Assembly: GCA_016706565.1 (NCBI GenBank)
Contig: JADJJI010000001.1
Span: 310,001-374,000 of the forward strand
From: Piscinibacter sp.
Lineage (GTDB): Bacteria > Pseudomonadota > Gammaproteobacteria > Burkholderiales > Burkholderiaceae_C
Length of the DNA: 64,000 bases
Direction of reading: 5' to 3'
Shown: positions 1 through 8,600 of the stretch, one piece after another
Numbering within the stretch: the stretch's first letter is position 1
Layout of the letters: every line of letters starts with the position of its first letter
Made by a program: the position numbers and the translations under genes
Notes under the pieces: generated by a model
What the model was told of the DNA's origin: nothing
The model's input: only the letters and a program-made list of their open reading frames with translations
The model's database searches: none

Positions 1-190
1 CCCGCGCTGACGGGGCGCCGGTTTGCACCGGCGTCGCGGGCATGGCGCAGGCGCCACAACCGTCGTCCGCGCACGCGGCTTCCTTCACCTGCGCTGGAGG
101 GTGAATGTGCCGGGCGTCGTGGGCGTGGGTGTGACCATCGCAGTGATCGTGCTGGTGTGTGTTGCCGCCTTCGGCATGGGAATGGCTCAT
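1..190 (-). CDS. Heavy-metal P-type ATPase, His-rich N-terminus (partial, runs off left edge)
   Basis: Reading leftward from an ATG at 190, an open frame of 63 codons continues past the window edge. The first 30 residues carry ten histidines in H-x-H patterns (it starts MSHSHAEGGNTHQHDH), followed by a Cys cluster C-x4-C-x2-C near residues 40 to 47. Such His/Cys-rich leaders are typical of Zn/Cd/Pb-exporting P-type ATPases (CadA/ZntA/PbrA). The gene is divergent from a CadR-type regulator and sits directly behind a MerR-type promoter, the classical cadA-cadR arrangement. No catalytic motif lies inside the window, so the ATPase identity rests on the leader and the context. A cation diffusion facilitator would be the main alternative. 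Confidence 0.65.
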   Translation of the reverse strand, partial: MSHSHAEGGNTHQHDHCDGHTHAHDARHIHPPAQVKEAACADDGCGACAMPATPVQTGAPSAR

Positions 191-218
191 CGCAGGAATC
201 CTCTTTGACCTTGCCGCC

Positions 219-249
219 ATTGCAAACCCTGTAGCCGGTGTAGAGTCAA
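219..249 (-). promoter_or_regulatory. MerR-type (CadR/PbrR) operator-promoter for the P-type ATPase gene
   Basis: On the minus strand a -35 TTGACT (249 to 244) is separated by 19 bp from a -10-like TGCAAT (224 to 219). The spacer holds an imperfect dyad with half-sites ACTCTA and TACAGGGT. The overlong spacer containing a dyad is the hallmark of MerR-family activated promoters. The ATG at 190 lies about 29 bp downstream. Confidence 0.8.
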
Positions 250-287
250 GTCCCTCTCCCCATCAGGGAACCTGAAAGCTTGGAGCC

Positions 288-731
288 ATGAAGATCGGAG
301 CGCTGGCCGAGGCCACCGGAACACTCGTCGAGACGATTCGCTTCTACGAGCGCGAGGGACTGCTGCCGCCGCCGGCCCGGGCGGACAACAACTACCGCGT
401 CTACCTGCCGGCGCATGCCGAGCGGCTCGCCTTCATCCGGCAGTGCCGCAACCTGGACATGACGCTCGACGAGATCCGGGCCCTCATCGCACTGCGGGAG
501 TCGCCCGCGCAGGATTGTGGTGAGGTCAACGCCCTGCTGGACGAGCACATCGGCCACGTGGCGCACCGCATTCGCGAACTGCGAGCGCTGGAGAAGGATC
601 TGAAGTCACTGCGCGCGCGGTGCGCATCGCCCCACGCCTTGGCGGATTGCGGCATCCTCACCGGCCTCGACCGCGCCGCCGCCGCGCCAGCGGCCCCGGC
701 GAAGCGGCGCCACGTTCACGGCGCTCACTGA
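288..731 (+). CDS. cadR: MerR-family Cd(II)/Pb(II)-responsive transcriptional regulator
   Basis: This 147-residue protein has the N-terminal MerR winged helix-turn-helix (MKIGALAEATG..VETIRFYEREGLL, residues 1 to 26), a long dimerisation helix and a C-terminal metal loop. The cysteines at 77, 112 and 121 match the Cys triad of the CadR/PbrR691 group, one from the start of the dimer helix and a C-x8-C pair in the loop. The C-terminus (RRHVHGAH) is His-rich, as in CadR proteins. Metal binding would untwist the divergent promoter at 219 to 249 and switch on the P-type ATPase gene. The start ATG at 288 is the first codon of the conserved domain. Cd, Pb or Zn preference cannot be separated from sequence. 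Confidence 0.88.
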   Translation: MKIGALAEATGTLVETIRFYEREGLLPPPARADNNYRVYLPAHAERLAFIRQCRNLDMTLDEIRALIALRESPAQDCGEVNALLDEHIGHVAHRIRELRALEKDLKSLRARCASPHALADCGILTGLDRAAAAPAAPAKRRHVHGAH

Positions 732-751
732 GCCGGCGCATGCCTCAGGGC

Positions 752-773
752 CAGATGACAGAACTGTCATCTG
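752..773. promoter_or_regulatory. CusR/CopR-type palindromic box upstream of czcE
   Basis: Perfect inverted repeat with arms CAGATGACAG and CTGTCATCTG separated by AA. It contains ATGACA, four bases, then TGTCAT, which is the layout of the E. coli CusR box (ATGACAAnnTTGTCAT) bound by OmpR-type metal response regulators. It lies 100 bp ahead of czcE. No such two-component system is encoded in the window. Confidence 0.6.
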
Positions 774-872
774 CCGGTTCCGAGACTGTTGCCAGGCGAT
801 TTCTAGAGTCCGTGGTCATGCCATCGGGGCATGCGGCTGAGCGAGAGCCGATCACACCACCACGAGGAACTC

Positions 873-1223
873 ATGCAATCACCTTCGTCATCCCTTCTCC
901 GCCTGTCGGCCGCGCTGGTTGTGGCGGCCGCGCCTGCCGTCGGCTTCGCGGCTGGCGAGACCTTCATGAACGGGCAGTCCATCTACGGCCAGCCGGCCGC
1001 CGTGTCGAGCGCGGCTCGTGTCGTCAACCTGGCGCAGGCCCCGCGCCCGAACATCGCCTACGGCGAGACGGTCGCCTTCCGCGGCGACGCCGGACAGCAG
1101 TTCGCATGGACCTTCAATGGCCTGGACCAGCGTGGCGTCGACCTCGCCAAGATCGCACCGCCGGGCTTCGGCGCGAAATCCGCCGTCGCCTACGTCGGGC
1201 GCGATCCGTCCAACCGCCGCTGA
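873..1223 (+). CDS. czcE: CzcE-family periplasmic metal-binding protein
   Basis: The start at 873 is chosen because an Sec signal peptide begins there (MQSPSSSLLRLSAALVVAAA, cut near AVGFA-AG) and GAGG lies just upstream; an upstream in-frame ATG at 831 would bury the signal peptide. The mature part is about 90 residues, with the CzcE-like core containing YGETVAF and FAWTFNGL, a small beta-barrel known in Cupriavidus CzcE to bind copper at a dimer interface. It probably buffers metal in the periplasm. It opens the czc region behind a CusR-like box and is followed by a strong hairpin, so it may be a single-gene transcript. Confidence 0.75.
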   Translation: MQSPSSSLLRLSAALVVAAAPAVGFAAGETFMNGQSIYGQPAAVSSAARVVNLAQAPRPNIAYGETVAFRGDAGQQFAWTFNGLDQRGVDLAKIAPPGFGAKSAVAYVGRDPSNRR

Positions 1224-1245
1224 CCGCGGTCCGACGCGCGCACAA

Positions 1246-1269
1246 GCGCCGGCCGGGATCGGCCGGCGC
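1246..1269 (+). terminator. Strong GC hairpin after czcE
   Basis: A perfect 10-bp stem (GCGCCGGCCG and CGGCCGGCGC) with a GGAT loop lies 22 bp after the czcE stop codon. No U-tract follows, so this is a possible pause or Rho-assisted terminator and not a classical intrinsic one. Confidence 0.5.
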
Positions 1270-1343
1270 GGCGGGCTTGACCCGGTAGTGGCTTCAGGGT
1301 CTGAAATGCGGCTGTCGCCGCCTGGAGCCACCCTGATCGAGTC

Positions 1344-2057
1344 ATGTCCGACACACCTTCGCCACTGCTTCGCAGCACGCCGCTGCTCGACACCCAACAT
1401 CCCGACCTCGAGCGGCTCGTCGCCGAACGGGGGTGGCGCGCGCTGCCGATGCGCGAGCGGATCGGCGCGGTCTACGACTTCGTCCGCGACGAGATCGCAT
1501 TCGGCTACAACGAGGCGGACGATCTGCCGGCATCCCGCGTGCTGGCCGACGGCCATGGGCAGTGCAACACCAAGGGCACGCTGCTTATGGCCTTGCTGCG
1601 CAGCGTCGGCGTGCCGTGCCGTTTCCACGGTTTCACCATCGACAAGGCGCTCCAGAAGGGCGCGATCACCGGGATTGCGTATGTCCTCGCGCCGCGGCGC
1701 ATCATCCACAGCTGGGTGGAGGTCTGGTTCGAGGGGCGATGGGTCTGTCTCGAAGGATTCATCCTCGACGCGCAATACCTTCGCAGCCTGCAACGCAGAT
1801 TCCCCGGTGCGCGACGCTTCTGCGGCTTTGGCGCCGCCACCCGGGACCTGTCGGCGCCGGACATCGAGTGGCGTGGCCAGGACACCTTCATCCAGAAGGA
1901 GGGCATCGTCGACGACTTCGGGATCTTTGACGATCCCGACGCGTTCTATGCCCTGCACGGCGCCAACCTGCGTGGTCCGAAGCGGTGGCTGTTCGTGCAC
2001 GCGATCCGCCGCTGGATGAACAACAACGTGGCGCGCGTCCGCGCCGGACGGTGGTGA
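1344..2057 (+). CDS. Transglutaminase-like (papain-fold) domain protein
   Basis: A cytoplasmic protein of 237 residues with no signal peptide. The transglutaminase/protease-like core fold is indicated by a Cys in HGQCNTKG, a His in IIHSWVEVW and an acidic position in the following CLEGFILD segment, matching the Cys-His-Asp triad order of the Transglut_core family. The Cys segment is followed by an ALLRSVGVPCR stretch, which is also typical of the family. Bacterial members include proteases, ligases and uncharacterised enzymes, so the substrate is unknown. It sits between czcE and czcI inside a metal-resistance block, on the same strand, with 120 bp upstream and 68 bp downstream. No metal-handling role for this family is established. 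Confidence 0.7.
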   Translation: MSDTPSPLLRSTPLLDTQHPDLERLVAERGWRALPMRERIGAVYDFVRDEIAFGYNEADDLPASRVLADGHGQCNTKGTLLMALLRSVGVPCRFHGFTIDKALQKGAITGIAYVLAPRRIIHSWVEVWFEGRWVCLEGFILDAQYLRSLQRRFPGARRFCGFGAATRDLSAPDIEWRGQDTFIQKEGIVDDFGIFDDPDAFYALHGANLRGPKRWLFVHAIRRWMNNNVARVRAGRW

Positions 2058-2097
2058 TGTCCTTCACGCCTCCGCTTGGCCTCGCATGCCCAGGGTC

Positions 2098-2119
2098 AAC
2101 CCTGTAGCCGCTACACTCT
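2098..2119. promoter_or_regulatory. Second MerR-type operator-like dyad, before czcI
   Basis: The 13-mer AACCCTGTAGCCG at 2098 to 2110 is identical to 225 to 237 in the CadR-type operator and is followed by GCTACACTCT, giving a near-palindrome. It ends only six bases before the czcI ATG, so its promoter geometry is unclear. Confidence 0.45.
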
Positions 2120-2125
2120 GACCCC

Positions 2126-2497
2126 ATGCGCCGTTGGCTCGCCATCCTGCTGCTCGTTCTGCTGCCCACCCAGATGTCCTGGGCGGCAGTGGCGGACTAC
2201 TGCGCCCATGAATCGGGCGCGGCAGCGGACCATGTCGGCCACCACGATCACGCCGATCACGGCCATGCGCCTGCAACGGCGGATGTGGCCGATCAATCGG
2301 GTGTTGACGAAGGCGCTACTTCAGCGCCTGACGCAGACTGTGGCCATTGCCACGGTCAGTGCACAGGAATGCTGGTGTCGCTCGTCACCACGGCGCACGA
2401 CCGCGCCACGGCCGCCCCGACTCCAGCCGGCGATGCCCCGTGCGCTGCCCAGGCGGCAGCCCAACCTGAACGCCCTCAGTGGGCGCGCCTCGCCTGA
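2126..2497 (+). CDS. czcI: CzcI-like periplasmic protein
   Basis: A 123-residue protein with a signal peptide (MRRWLAILLLVLLPTQMSWA) followed by DYCAHE, the pattern found at the start of CzcI proteins that precede czcCBA in Cupriavidus. The mature part is rich in His and Cys (DHVGHHDHADHGHA, later DCGHCHGQC), so metal binding is likely. CzcI is thought to modulate expression or activity of the Czc pump; its mechanism is not settled. It is 153 bp upstream of czcC, and a MerR-type operator-like dyad touches its start. The C-terminal third is Ala/Pro-rich and probably unstructured. Confidence 0.72.
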   Translation: MRRWLAILLLVLLPTQMSWAAVADYCAHESGAAADHVGHHDHADHGHAPATADVADQSGVDEGATSAPDADCGHCHGQCTGMLVSLVTTAHDRATAAPTPAGDAPCAAQAAAQPERPQWARLA

Positions 2498-2650
2498 TCG
2501 GCGGGGCGGGTTCGTTCTCCTCCTGAACCTCGTCCACGCCTGAGCGCGTTGCCGTAGCTCGCTCTCGGCAACCCGTTCGGGTCGGCGCGACCGCATTGGT
2601 CGCGGCTCGCCGGTCTCCCGTGTTCCCCCTTTTTCACACTGGAGCATCGG

Positions 2651-3925
2651 ATGCATCCGAGAACACGAACAACGATCGGCGTGCGGCAGGCCCTGCTTGC
2701 CGCCGTCCTGACCGGTGCCGTTGCTGGCGCAGTGGCGCAGGCGCCGGCAGCCCCCACGCCCGGCGGACCTGGCACGCCCGGCCTCAAGGAACTCTTCGAG
2801 GCGGCCTGGGCACGTCAACCCGAGGCGCTGGCGCTGCAGTCCCGCCGAGAAGCAGCGCAGGCGCAGCGCCGTGCGGCCGAAGCCTGGACCCCCGAGCCGC
2901 CTGCGTTCGAGGCCAGTCACAAGACAGACCGCCTCACCCGCAACGACGGTGCCCGGGAACTCGAGGTCGGTCTCGCCGTGCCGTTGTGGCTTCCGGGCGA
3001 ACGCCGCAGCAGCGGCGCGCTCGCGGAGGCCGAGGCAGCCGCCGTCGAAAGCCGCGCCAAGGGCGCTCGCGTGCGCCTGGCCGCGGCGGTCCGCGAGGCC
3101 TGGTGGACCTGGCAGCGTGCCGGCGTCGATGTCGAGATCGCGCGCGGCCAGCTCGACAACGCACGCAAGCTCGCCGCTGACGTCTCGCGTCGCGCCAGGT
3201 CCGGTGAGCTCGCCCGCGCCGACCAGCACCAGGCGGATGGCGCCGTGGCCGCGGCGGAGGCGGGACTGGCGCAGGCCGAGGCTGCGGCCACGGCGGCGCT
3301 GCAGCAGGTCAAGGCCTTGTCTGGGGGCGCGATCGGGATGACCCCCGCGGTGACGGCCGCTGCCGAACCGGAGCCCGCCGCGACCGAGGCGGGTACCCAT
3401 CCGGCGATCGCGGAGCTGCAGGACCGCGCCAGTGCCGCCGAGCGCGCCGCCGTGCTGGCTGCCACGCAGTCGCGTGCAAACCCCGAACTGACCCTGGCCA
3501 CGACGCGCGATCGCGGCGCATCGGGCGAGCGATACGGCCAGACGGTGACGCTGGCCGTGCGCATTCCGTTCGGTGGCGGTCCGAGACATGACAGCCGAGT
3601 GGCCAGCGCGCGTGCCGATGCTGCCGAGGCCCAGGCCCAGCTTGCACTTGACCGTACGCGCTTGCAGTCCGAGCGCGACGCCGTCGTTGCAAGGGTCGAC
3701 GCGGCGCGGGTCCAGCTGGCAGCGGCCGAGCGGCGGGCGACGCTGGCACGCGAAACACGCGGCTTCTTCGAGAAGTCGTTCCGGCTGGGCGAGACCGATC
3801 TGCCGACCCGGCTGCGCATCGACGCAGAGGCCCATGAGGCCGAGCGGCAGGCCGCGCGCAGTCGCATCGAGCTGGCCGCTGCGATCTCGGCCTGGCGCCA
3901 GGCGCTCGGGCTGCTGCCGCAGTGA
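2651..3925 (+). CDS. czcC: CzcC: TolC-family outer-membrane channel of the Czc efflux system
   Basis: A 424-residue protein, the usual length for CzcC/TolC outer-membrane factors. After a signal peptide (about 30 residues ending AGAVAQA) come two TolC-type repeats: long Ala/Glu/Arg-rich coiled-coil helices separated by beta strands. The strand segments are visible around LEVGLAVPLW and VTLAVRIPF. It would form the exit duct through the outer membrane for cations pumped by CzcA and linked by CzcB. It lies first among the structural genes, with czcB and czcA downstream on the same strand. The start at 2651 follows CTGGAG by a short spacer. Confidence 0.88.
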   Translation: MHPRTRTTIGVRQALLAAVLTGAVAGAVAQAPAAPTPGGPGTPGLKELFEAAWARQPEALALQSRREAAQAQRRAAEAWTPEPPAFEASHKTDRLTRNDGARELEVGLAVPLWLPGERRSSGALAEAEAAAVESRAKGARVRLAAAVREAWWTWQRAGVDVEIARGQLDNARKLAADVSRRARSGELARADQHQADGAVAAAEAGLAQAEAAATAALQQVKALSGGAIGMTPAVTAAAEPEPAATEAGTHPAIAELQDRASAAERAAVLAATQSRANPELTLATTRDRGASGERYGQTVTLAVRIPFGGGPRHDSRVASARADAAEAQAQLALDRTRLQSERDAVVARVDAARVQLAAAERRATLARETRGFFEKSFRLGETDLPTRLRIDAEAHEAERQAARSRIELAAAISAWRQALGLLPQ

Positions 3926-3966
3926 CGAACGAACCGAACACCCACCTCCTCTTGCGAATCCTCACC

Positions 3967-4521
3967 ATGAGACTGACATCCTTCATCGCTGCGCTTGGCC
4001 TCGCCACGGCTGCCTTCCTGTCCCCGCCGGCTCACGCCGGCGAGGGCCACGACCATGGCGAAGCCGCTCCCGCGGCGGCCGGACCCGCCCTGCCCCGCTT
4101 TGCGGCCGCCTCCGAGACCTTCGAGCTGGTGGGCGTGCTCAACGGCAAGCAGATCACCCTCTACCTGGACCGCGCCGCCGACAACAGCCCGGTCACCGAT
4201 GCCCAGATCGAGATCGAAATCGCCGGCACCAAGCTCAAGGCCAAGAAGCACGAGGACGCCTACGAAGTCGTGCTGGCAGCCGAGCCGAAGCCGGGCGTCC
4301 TGCCCGTCACGGCCACGGTGACGGCCGGCACGGAGGCCGATCTGTTGGCTGGCGAGTTCGATCTCCACGAGGAGGCGCATGCCGACGAGTCCGCACATGC
4401 GCACGGCTGGCAGGAGTACGCCGGTTGGGCCGCAGGCGCCATCGCCGCCCTGGCCGTCCTGATCGTGGTCGGCCGCCGCGTTTCGGCCAACCGTCAACTC
4501 CGCGCCGGAGCCCCCGCATGA
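3967..4521 (+). CDS. His-rich membrane-anchored periplasmic protein between czcC and czcB
   Basis: A 184-residue protein. The start at 3967 is chosen because the signal peptide begins there (MRLTSFIAALGLATAAF, cut near AHA-GEG); an upstream ATG at 3922 would add an untypical leader. The mature N-terminus begins GEGHDHGE, nearly the same as that of the next gene, czcB. A beta-rich domain follows (residues about 45 to 120), then an acidic/His stretch (HEEAHADESAHAHGW), one transmembrane helix (about residues 150 to 170) and a short basic tail. Its stop overlaps the czcB start in ATGA, so the two are probably translationally coupled. It may deliver or sense metal at the inner membrane. No enzymatic motif is seen, and I do not recognise a named family. 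Confidence 0.7.
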   Translation: MRLTSFIAALGLATAAFLSPPAHAGEGHDHGEAAPAAAGPALPRFAAASETFELVGVLNGKQITLYLDRAADNSPVTDAQIEIEIAGTKLKAKKHEDAYEVVLAAEPKPGVLPVTATVTAGTEADLLAGEFDLHEEAHADESAHAHGWQEYAGWAAGAIAALAVLIVVGRRVSANRQLRAGAPA

Positions 4522-5654
4522 AGCCGAATCGCATCCGCACGTTCTCGGCGCTCGCGGCTACTCCGCTGGCAGCCCTGATGCTCCTTCTGGCCGACGCGCG
4601 GCCTGTCCATGCCGGTGAAGGCCATGACCACGGCGGCGCCGCCGCGGCGCCCAGCGCCAACGGCCCGCAACGCTTGCCGGACGGCGGCGTCTTCCTGCCC
4701 AAGCCGGCGCAGCGCCAGCTCGGCATCCGCACGCTGCTCACCGAGGCAGCGGAACTGCCTCGCTCGTTCGAGCTGAACGGCAAGGTCGTGATGGACCCGA
4801 ACGCTGGCGGCAAGGTGCAACCCCTGAACGCCGGCCGCGTCGAACCGGGACCGCGCGGGTTGCCGACCGCAGGCCAGACGGTGCGCAAGGGCGAGGTGCT
4901 GGCCTACGTCGTTCCCTCGGCCGCGCCGATCGAGCGCTCGAACCAGGCCGCGCAGCTGGCCGAGCTGCGCGCCGCGAAGTCCCTGGCCGACAAGCGCGTC
5001 GCACGGCTGAAGGAACTCTCCGACACCGTGCCGCGCAAGGACATCGATGCGGCCGAGAGCGAGGTGCTGAGTCTGACCGAGCGCATCGCTGCCGTCGGCA
5101 CGGGGCTGGCAACGCGCGAGGCCCTGGTCGCGCCGGTCTCTGGCGTGATCGCTTCGACCCACGTCGTCGCCGGCCAGGTGGTCGATGCACGCGAGCTGGT
5201 GTTCGAGGTGGTCGATCCTCAGCGCCTGCACATCGAGGCCCTGGCCTTTGACCCTGCGGTCGCCGCCGGCATCGGGCGGGCGACCCTTGCGGTCGGCAGC
5301 GAGCGGGTGCCGCTCGCCTTTGTCGGCGGCGCCCGCAGCCTGCGCGAACAGGCGCTTCCGCTGACCTTCCGCGCGCAGGGCAAAGCCCTCACCGCCCTGG
5401 CCGTCGGCCAGCCGGTTCGCGTCTTCGTCCAGGGCAAGGAGCTGGTCAAGGGCATCGCGGTGCCGGTGGCATCGCTGATGAAAAACCCGGCGAACCAGAC
5501 CATCGTGTGGGTGAAGACCGCGCCCGAGCGCTTCGAACCACGCACGGTGACCGTGGAGCCGCTGGACGGCGTGAGCATTGCCGTCACCACCGGCCTGAAA
5601 GCCGGTGATCGGGTCGCCACACAAGGCGCGACCCTGATCAACCAGGTCCGCTGA
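4518..5654 (+). CDS. czcB: CzcB: RND efflux periplasmic adaptor subunit
   Basis: A 378-residue membrane-fusion protein. It has a signal peptide ending near PVHA, a short His motif (GEGHDHGG), a lipoyl/barrel-sandwich half (VVMDPNAGGKVQPLNAGRV..LPTAGQTVRKGEVLAYV), a helical hairpin rich in Leu/Ala/Lys (about residues 140 to 195), the second lipoyl half (LVAPVSGVIASTHVVAGQVV) and beta-barrel and membrane-proximal domains. The order is that of CzcB/CusB adaptors. It bridges CzcA and CzcC and may pass metal to the pump. The ATG at 4518 overlaps the preceding stop by 4 bp, and 10 bp separate it from czcA, so it is co-expressed with both. Confidence 0.9.
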   Translation: MKPNRIRTFSALAATPLAALMLLLADARPVHAGEGHDHGGAAAAPSANGPQRLPDGGVFLPKPAQRQLGIRTLLTEAAELPRSFELNGKVVMDPNAGGKVQPLNAGRVEPGPRGLPTAGQTVRKGEVLAYVVPSAAPIERSNQAAQLAELRAAKSLADKRVARLKELSDTVPRKDIDAAESEVLSLTERIAAVGTGLATREALVAPVSGVIASTHVVAGQVVDARELVFEVVDPQRLHIEALAFDPAVAAGIGRATLAVGSERVPLAFVGGARSLREQALPLTFRAQGKALTALAVGQPVRVFVQGKELVKGIAVPVASLMKNPANQTIVWVKTAPERFEPRTVTVEPLDGVSIAVTTGLKAGDRVATQGATLINQVR

Positions 5655-5664
5655 GGAGCCCCCG

Positions 5665-8600
5665 ATGTTCAAGTGGCTCCTCGACAACAGCCTGACGAAC
5701 CGCCTGCTGGTGATCATCGCCAGCGTGGTGCTGATGGCCTACGGCGCGTTCACCCTGTCGCGAACACCAGTGGACGTGTTCCCCGACCTCAACAAGCCGA
5801 CCGTCACCATCATGACGGAAGCCGGCGGCATGGCCGCCGAGGAGGTGGAACAGCTCATCACCTTCCCGCTGGAGACGACGATGAACGGGCTGCCCGGCGT
5901 GGAAAGCGTTCGCTCCACCTCGTCCGCTGGCCTGTCCTTCCTCTACGTCACCTTCGACTGGAGCACCGACATCTTCCGCGCGAGGCAGCTGGTCGCCGAG
6001 CGGCTGGCATCGATGGAGGAAGGTCTGGCCGAGGGCGTCGTGCCGCGCATGGGGCCGATCAGCTCGATCATGGGCGAGATCATGCAGATCGCCATTCCGG
6101 TCGATCCGCAGAAGATCAGCCCGATGGCCGTGCGCGAATACGCAGACTGGGTGCTGCGGCCACGCCTGCTGTCGGTGCCCGGCGTCGCGCAGGTGATCCC
6201 GATCGGCGGCGAGGTTCGGCAATTCCAGGTGCAACCGAACACGGCGCGCATGGCCGAACTCAGCATTACGCACGATCAGCTGGAAGGAGCGCTGAAGGGA
6301 TTTTCCGCGAACACCTCCGGGGGCTTCCTGGAGCTCAATGGCCGCGAGTACCTCATCCGAAACCTCGGCCGGACGTCGCGCCTGGATGACCTGAAGAACC
6401 TGGCGATCGGTGCGAACCGGGGGCAGCCCATCCTGCTGCGCCAGATCGCCGAGGTCACGTTCGCCGCGGCGATCAAGCGCGGTGATGCCGGCTTCGAAGG
6501 CAAGCCTGCCGTGATCCTGGGGGTCCAGAAGCAGCCGACCGCAGACACGATCGCGCTGACGAAGTCGATCGAGGAGGCGCTGACAGGGCTCAAGGCCTCG
6601 CTGCCGGCCGGCATGGAAGCACCCCGCGTCACCTTTCGCCAGGCCAGCTTCATCGAGGCGTCGATCACCACGCTGCAGGGCAAGCTGATTGGCGCGTCGG
6701 TCTTTGTCGCGGCGATCCTGTTCTTCTTCCTCGGGACGCTGCGGCCAACGGTGATCGCGCTCACGGCGATTCCCGTGTCGATCTTCATCACCGCGCTGGT
6801 CTTCAAGTACTTCGGGCTGTCGATCAACACGATGACGCTGGGCGGCCTGGCCATCGCCATCGGCGGGCTCGTGGACGACGCGGTGGTCGGTGTCGAGAAC
6901 GTGCTGCGGCGGTTGAAGGAAGACCGCGCCAAGCATCCGCACTCGCGCCTTCATCCGCTGGAGGTCGTCGCCCACGCCACGATGGAGGTCCGCTCCGCGA
7001 TCCTGTATGCAACGGTGATCATCGTGCTGGTCTTCATCCCCTTGTTCGCATTGCCGGGATTGGAAGGCAAGCTGTTCGTGCCGCTGGGCATCGCCTTCAT
7101 CGTCTCGACGCTGGCCTCGCTGGTGGTGTCGGTGACGATCACGCCGGTCCTGAGTTTCTATCTGCTGCCGCGCATGAAGAACCTGGACCACGGCGACACC
7201 AAGGTTCTCGCGTGGCTGAAAGCGCGCTACAGCAGCAGCCTGCACGTCGTCCTGGCCAGGCCGAAGGCGGCACTCGCGGCAGCCGGTCTGGCCGTCGTGG
7301 CCGCAGCGGCTGCTGTGCCGTTCTTCCCCACCACCTTCCTGCCGCCGTTCAACGAAGGCACGCTGCTCATCGGCCTGCGCCTGAACCCCGGCGTCACGCT
7401 GACCGAGAGTTCAACCGTGGCGCGCCAGGCCGAGACGCTGGTGAGCCAGGTGCCGGAAGTGACTCACGTCGGGCGACGAAGCGGGCGTGCCGAATTGGAC
7501 GAGCACGCGGAAGGCGTGCACGTCAGCGAGCTCGATGTCGGCATCGTGCCCACGGCCGAGCTCAAGCGCAGCATGGACGAGGTCAAGGCGGACATCCGAG
7601 CCAGGCTGGCCAACCTGCCGGCAGCCATCGAGATCGGCCAGCCGATCTCGCACCGCATCGACCACATGCTCTCTGGCGTGCGGTCGCAGATCGCGGTGAA
7701 GATCTATGGCGAGGACCTCGATGCACTGCGCGGCCAGGCCGATGCGCTGCGCCAGCGCCTGGCAACGATCCCGGGCATTGCTGACCTGCAGATCGAGAAG
7801 CAGGTTCTGGCGCCGCAGATCAAGGTGCGCGTGGACTATGCCGCTGCCGCGCAGTACGGCGTGCCGGCGCCACAGGTGCTGGCCACGCTGCAGAGCCTGG
7901 TCGAGGGCGAGAAGATCACGCAGATCGTCGAGGGCGGACGCCGCTTCGCGCTGGTGGTCAAGCTGCCCGAGTCGGCGCGCTCGATCGAGGGCCTGAGCCA
8001 GATCCTCATCGAGACGCCGACCGGCCGCATCCCGCTGTCGAAGGTCGCTTCCATCGAGGACGGCGACGGCCCGAACCAGATCAGCCGCGACGATGGCAAG
8101 CGGCGCATCGTGCTGTCGGCCAACGCCTCCGGCCGCGCGCTGTCGGAGATCGTGGCCGACATCCGCAGGATCGTCTCCGAGACCAAGCTGCCGGAGGGCT
8201 ACTTCATCACGCTGGGCGGCCAGTTCCAGGCGCAGGAGGAGGCCTCGCGCCTGGTCGGCCTGCTGTCGATCGTCTCGCTGGTGCTGATGTTCGTGGTGCT
8301 GTACAGCCGCTACAAGTCCACGACGCTGTCGGCGTTGATCATGGTGAACATTCCGCTGGCCCTGGTGGGCGCGGTGATTGGCCTGTGGCTGTCGGGCCAG
8401 CCCCTGTCGGTGGCGGCGCTGGTGGGCTTCATCACCCTGGCCGGCATCTCGGTGCGCAACGGCATCCTGAAGGTCAGCCATTACATCAACCTGATGCGCT
8501 TCGAAGGCGAGAGCTTCGACACCAAGATGATCGTGCGCGGCTCGCTCGAGCGGCTATCTCCCGTGCTGATGACGGCGCTCGTGACGGCCTTCGCGCTGGC

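Noticed and set aside
23-208. Plus-strand frame of 61 codons
   Set aside because: It is antisense to the His-rich start of the P-type ATPase, has no ribosome-binding site and its hydrophobic stretch is a mirror of H-x-H codons.
888-2000. Minus-strand frame of 370 codons across czcE and the transglutaminase gene
   Set aside because: It is antisense to two supported plus-strand genes and shows no domain.
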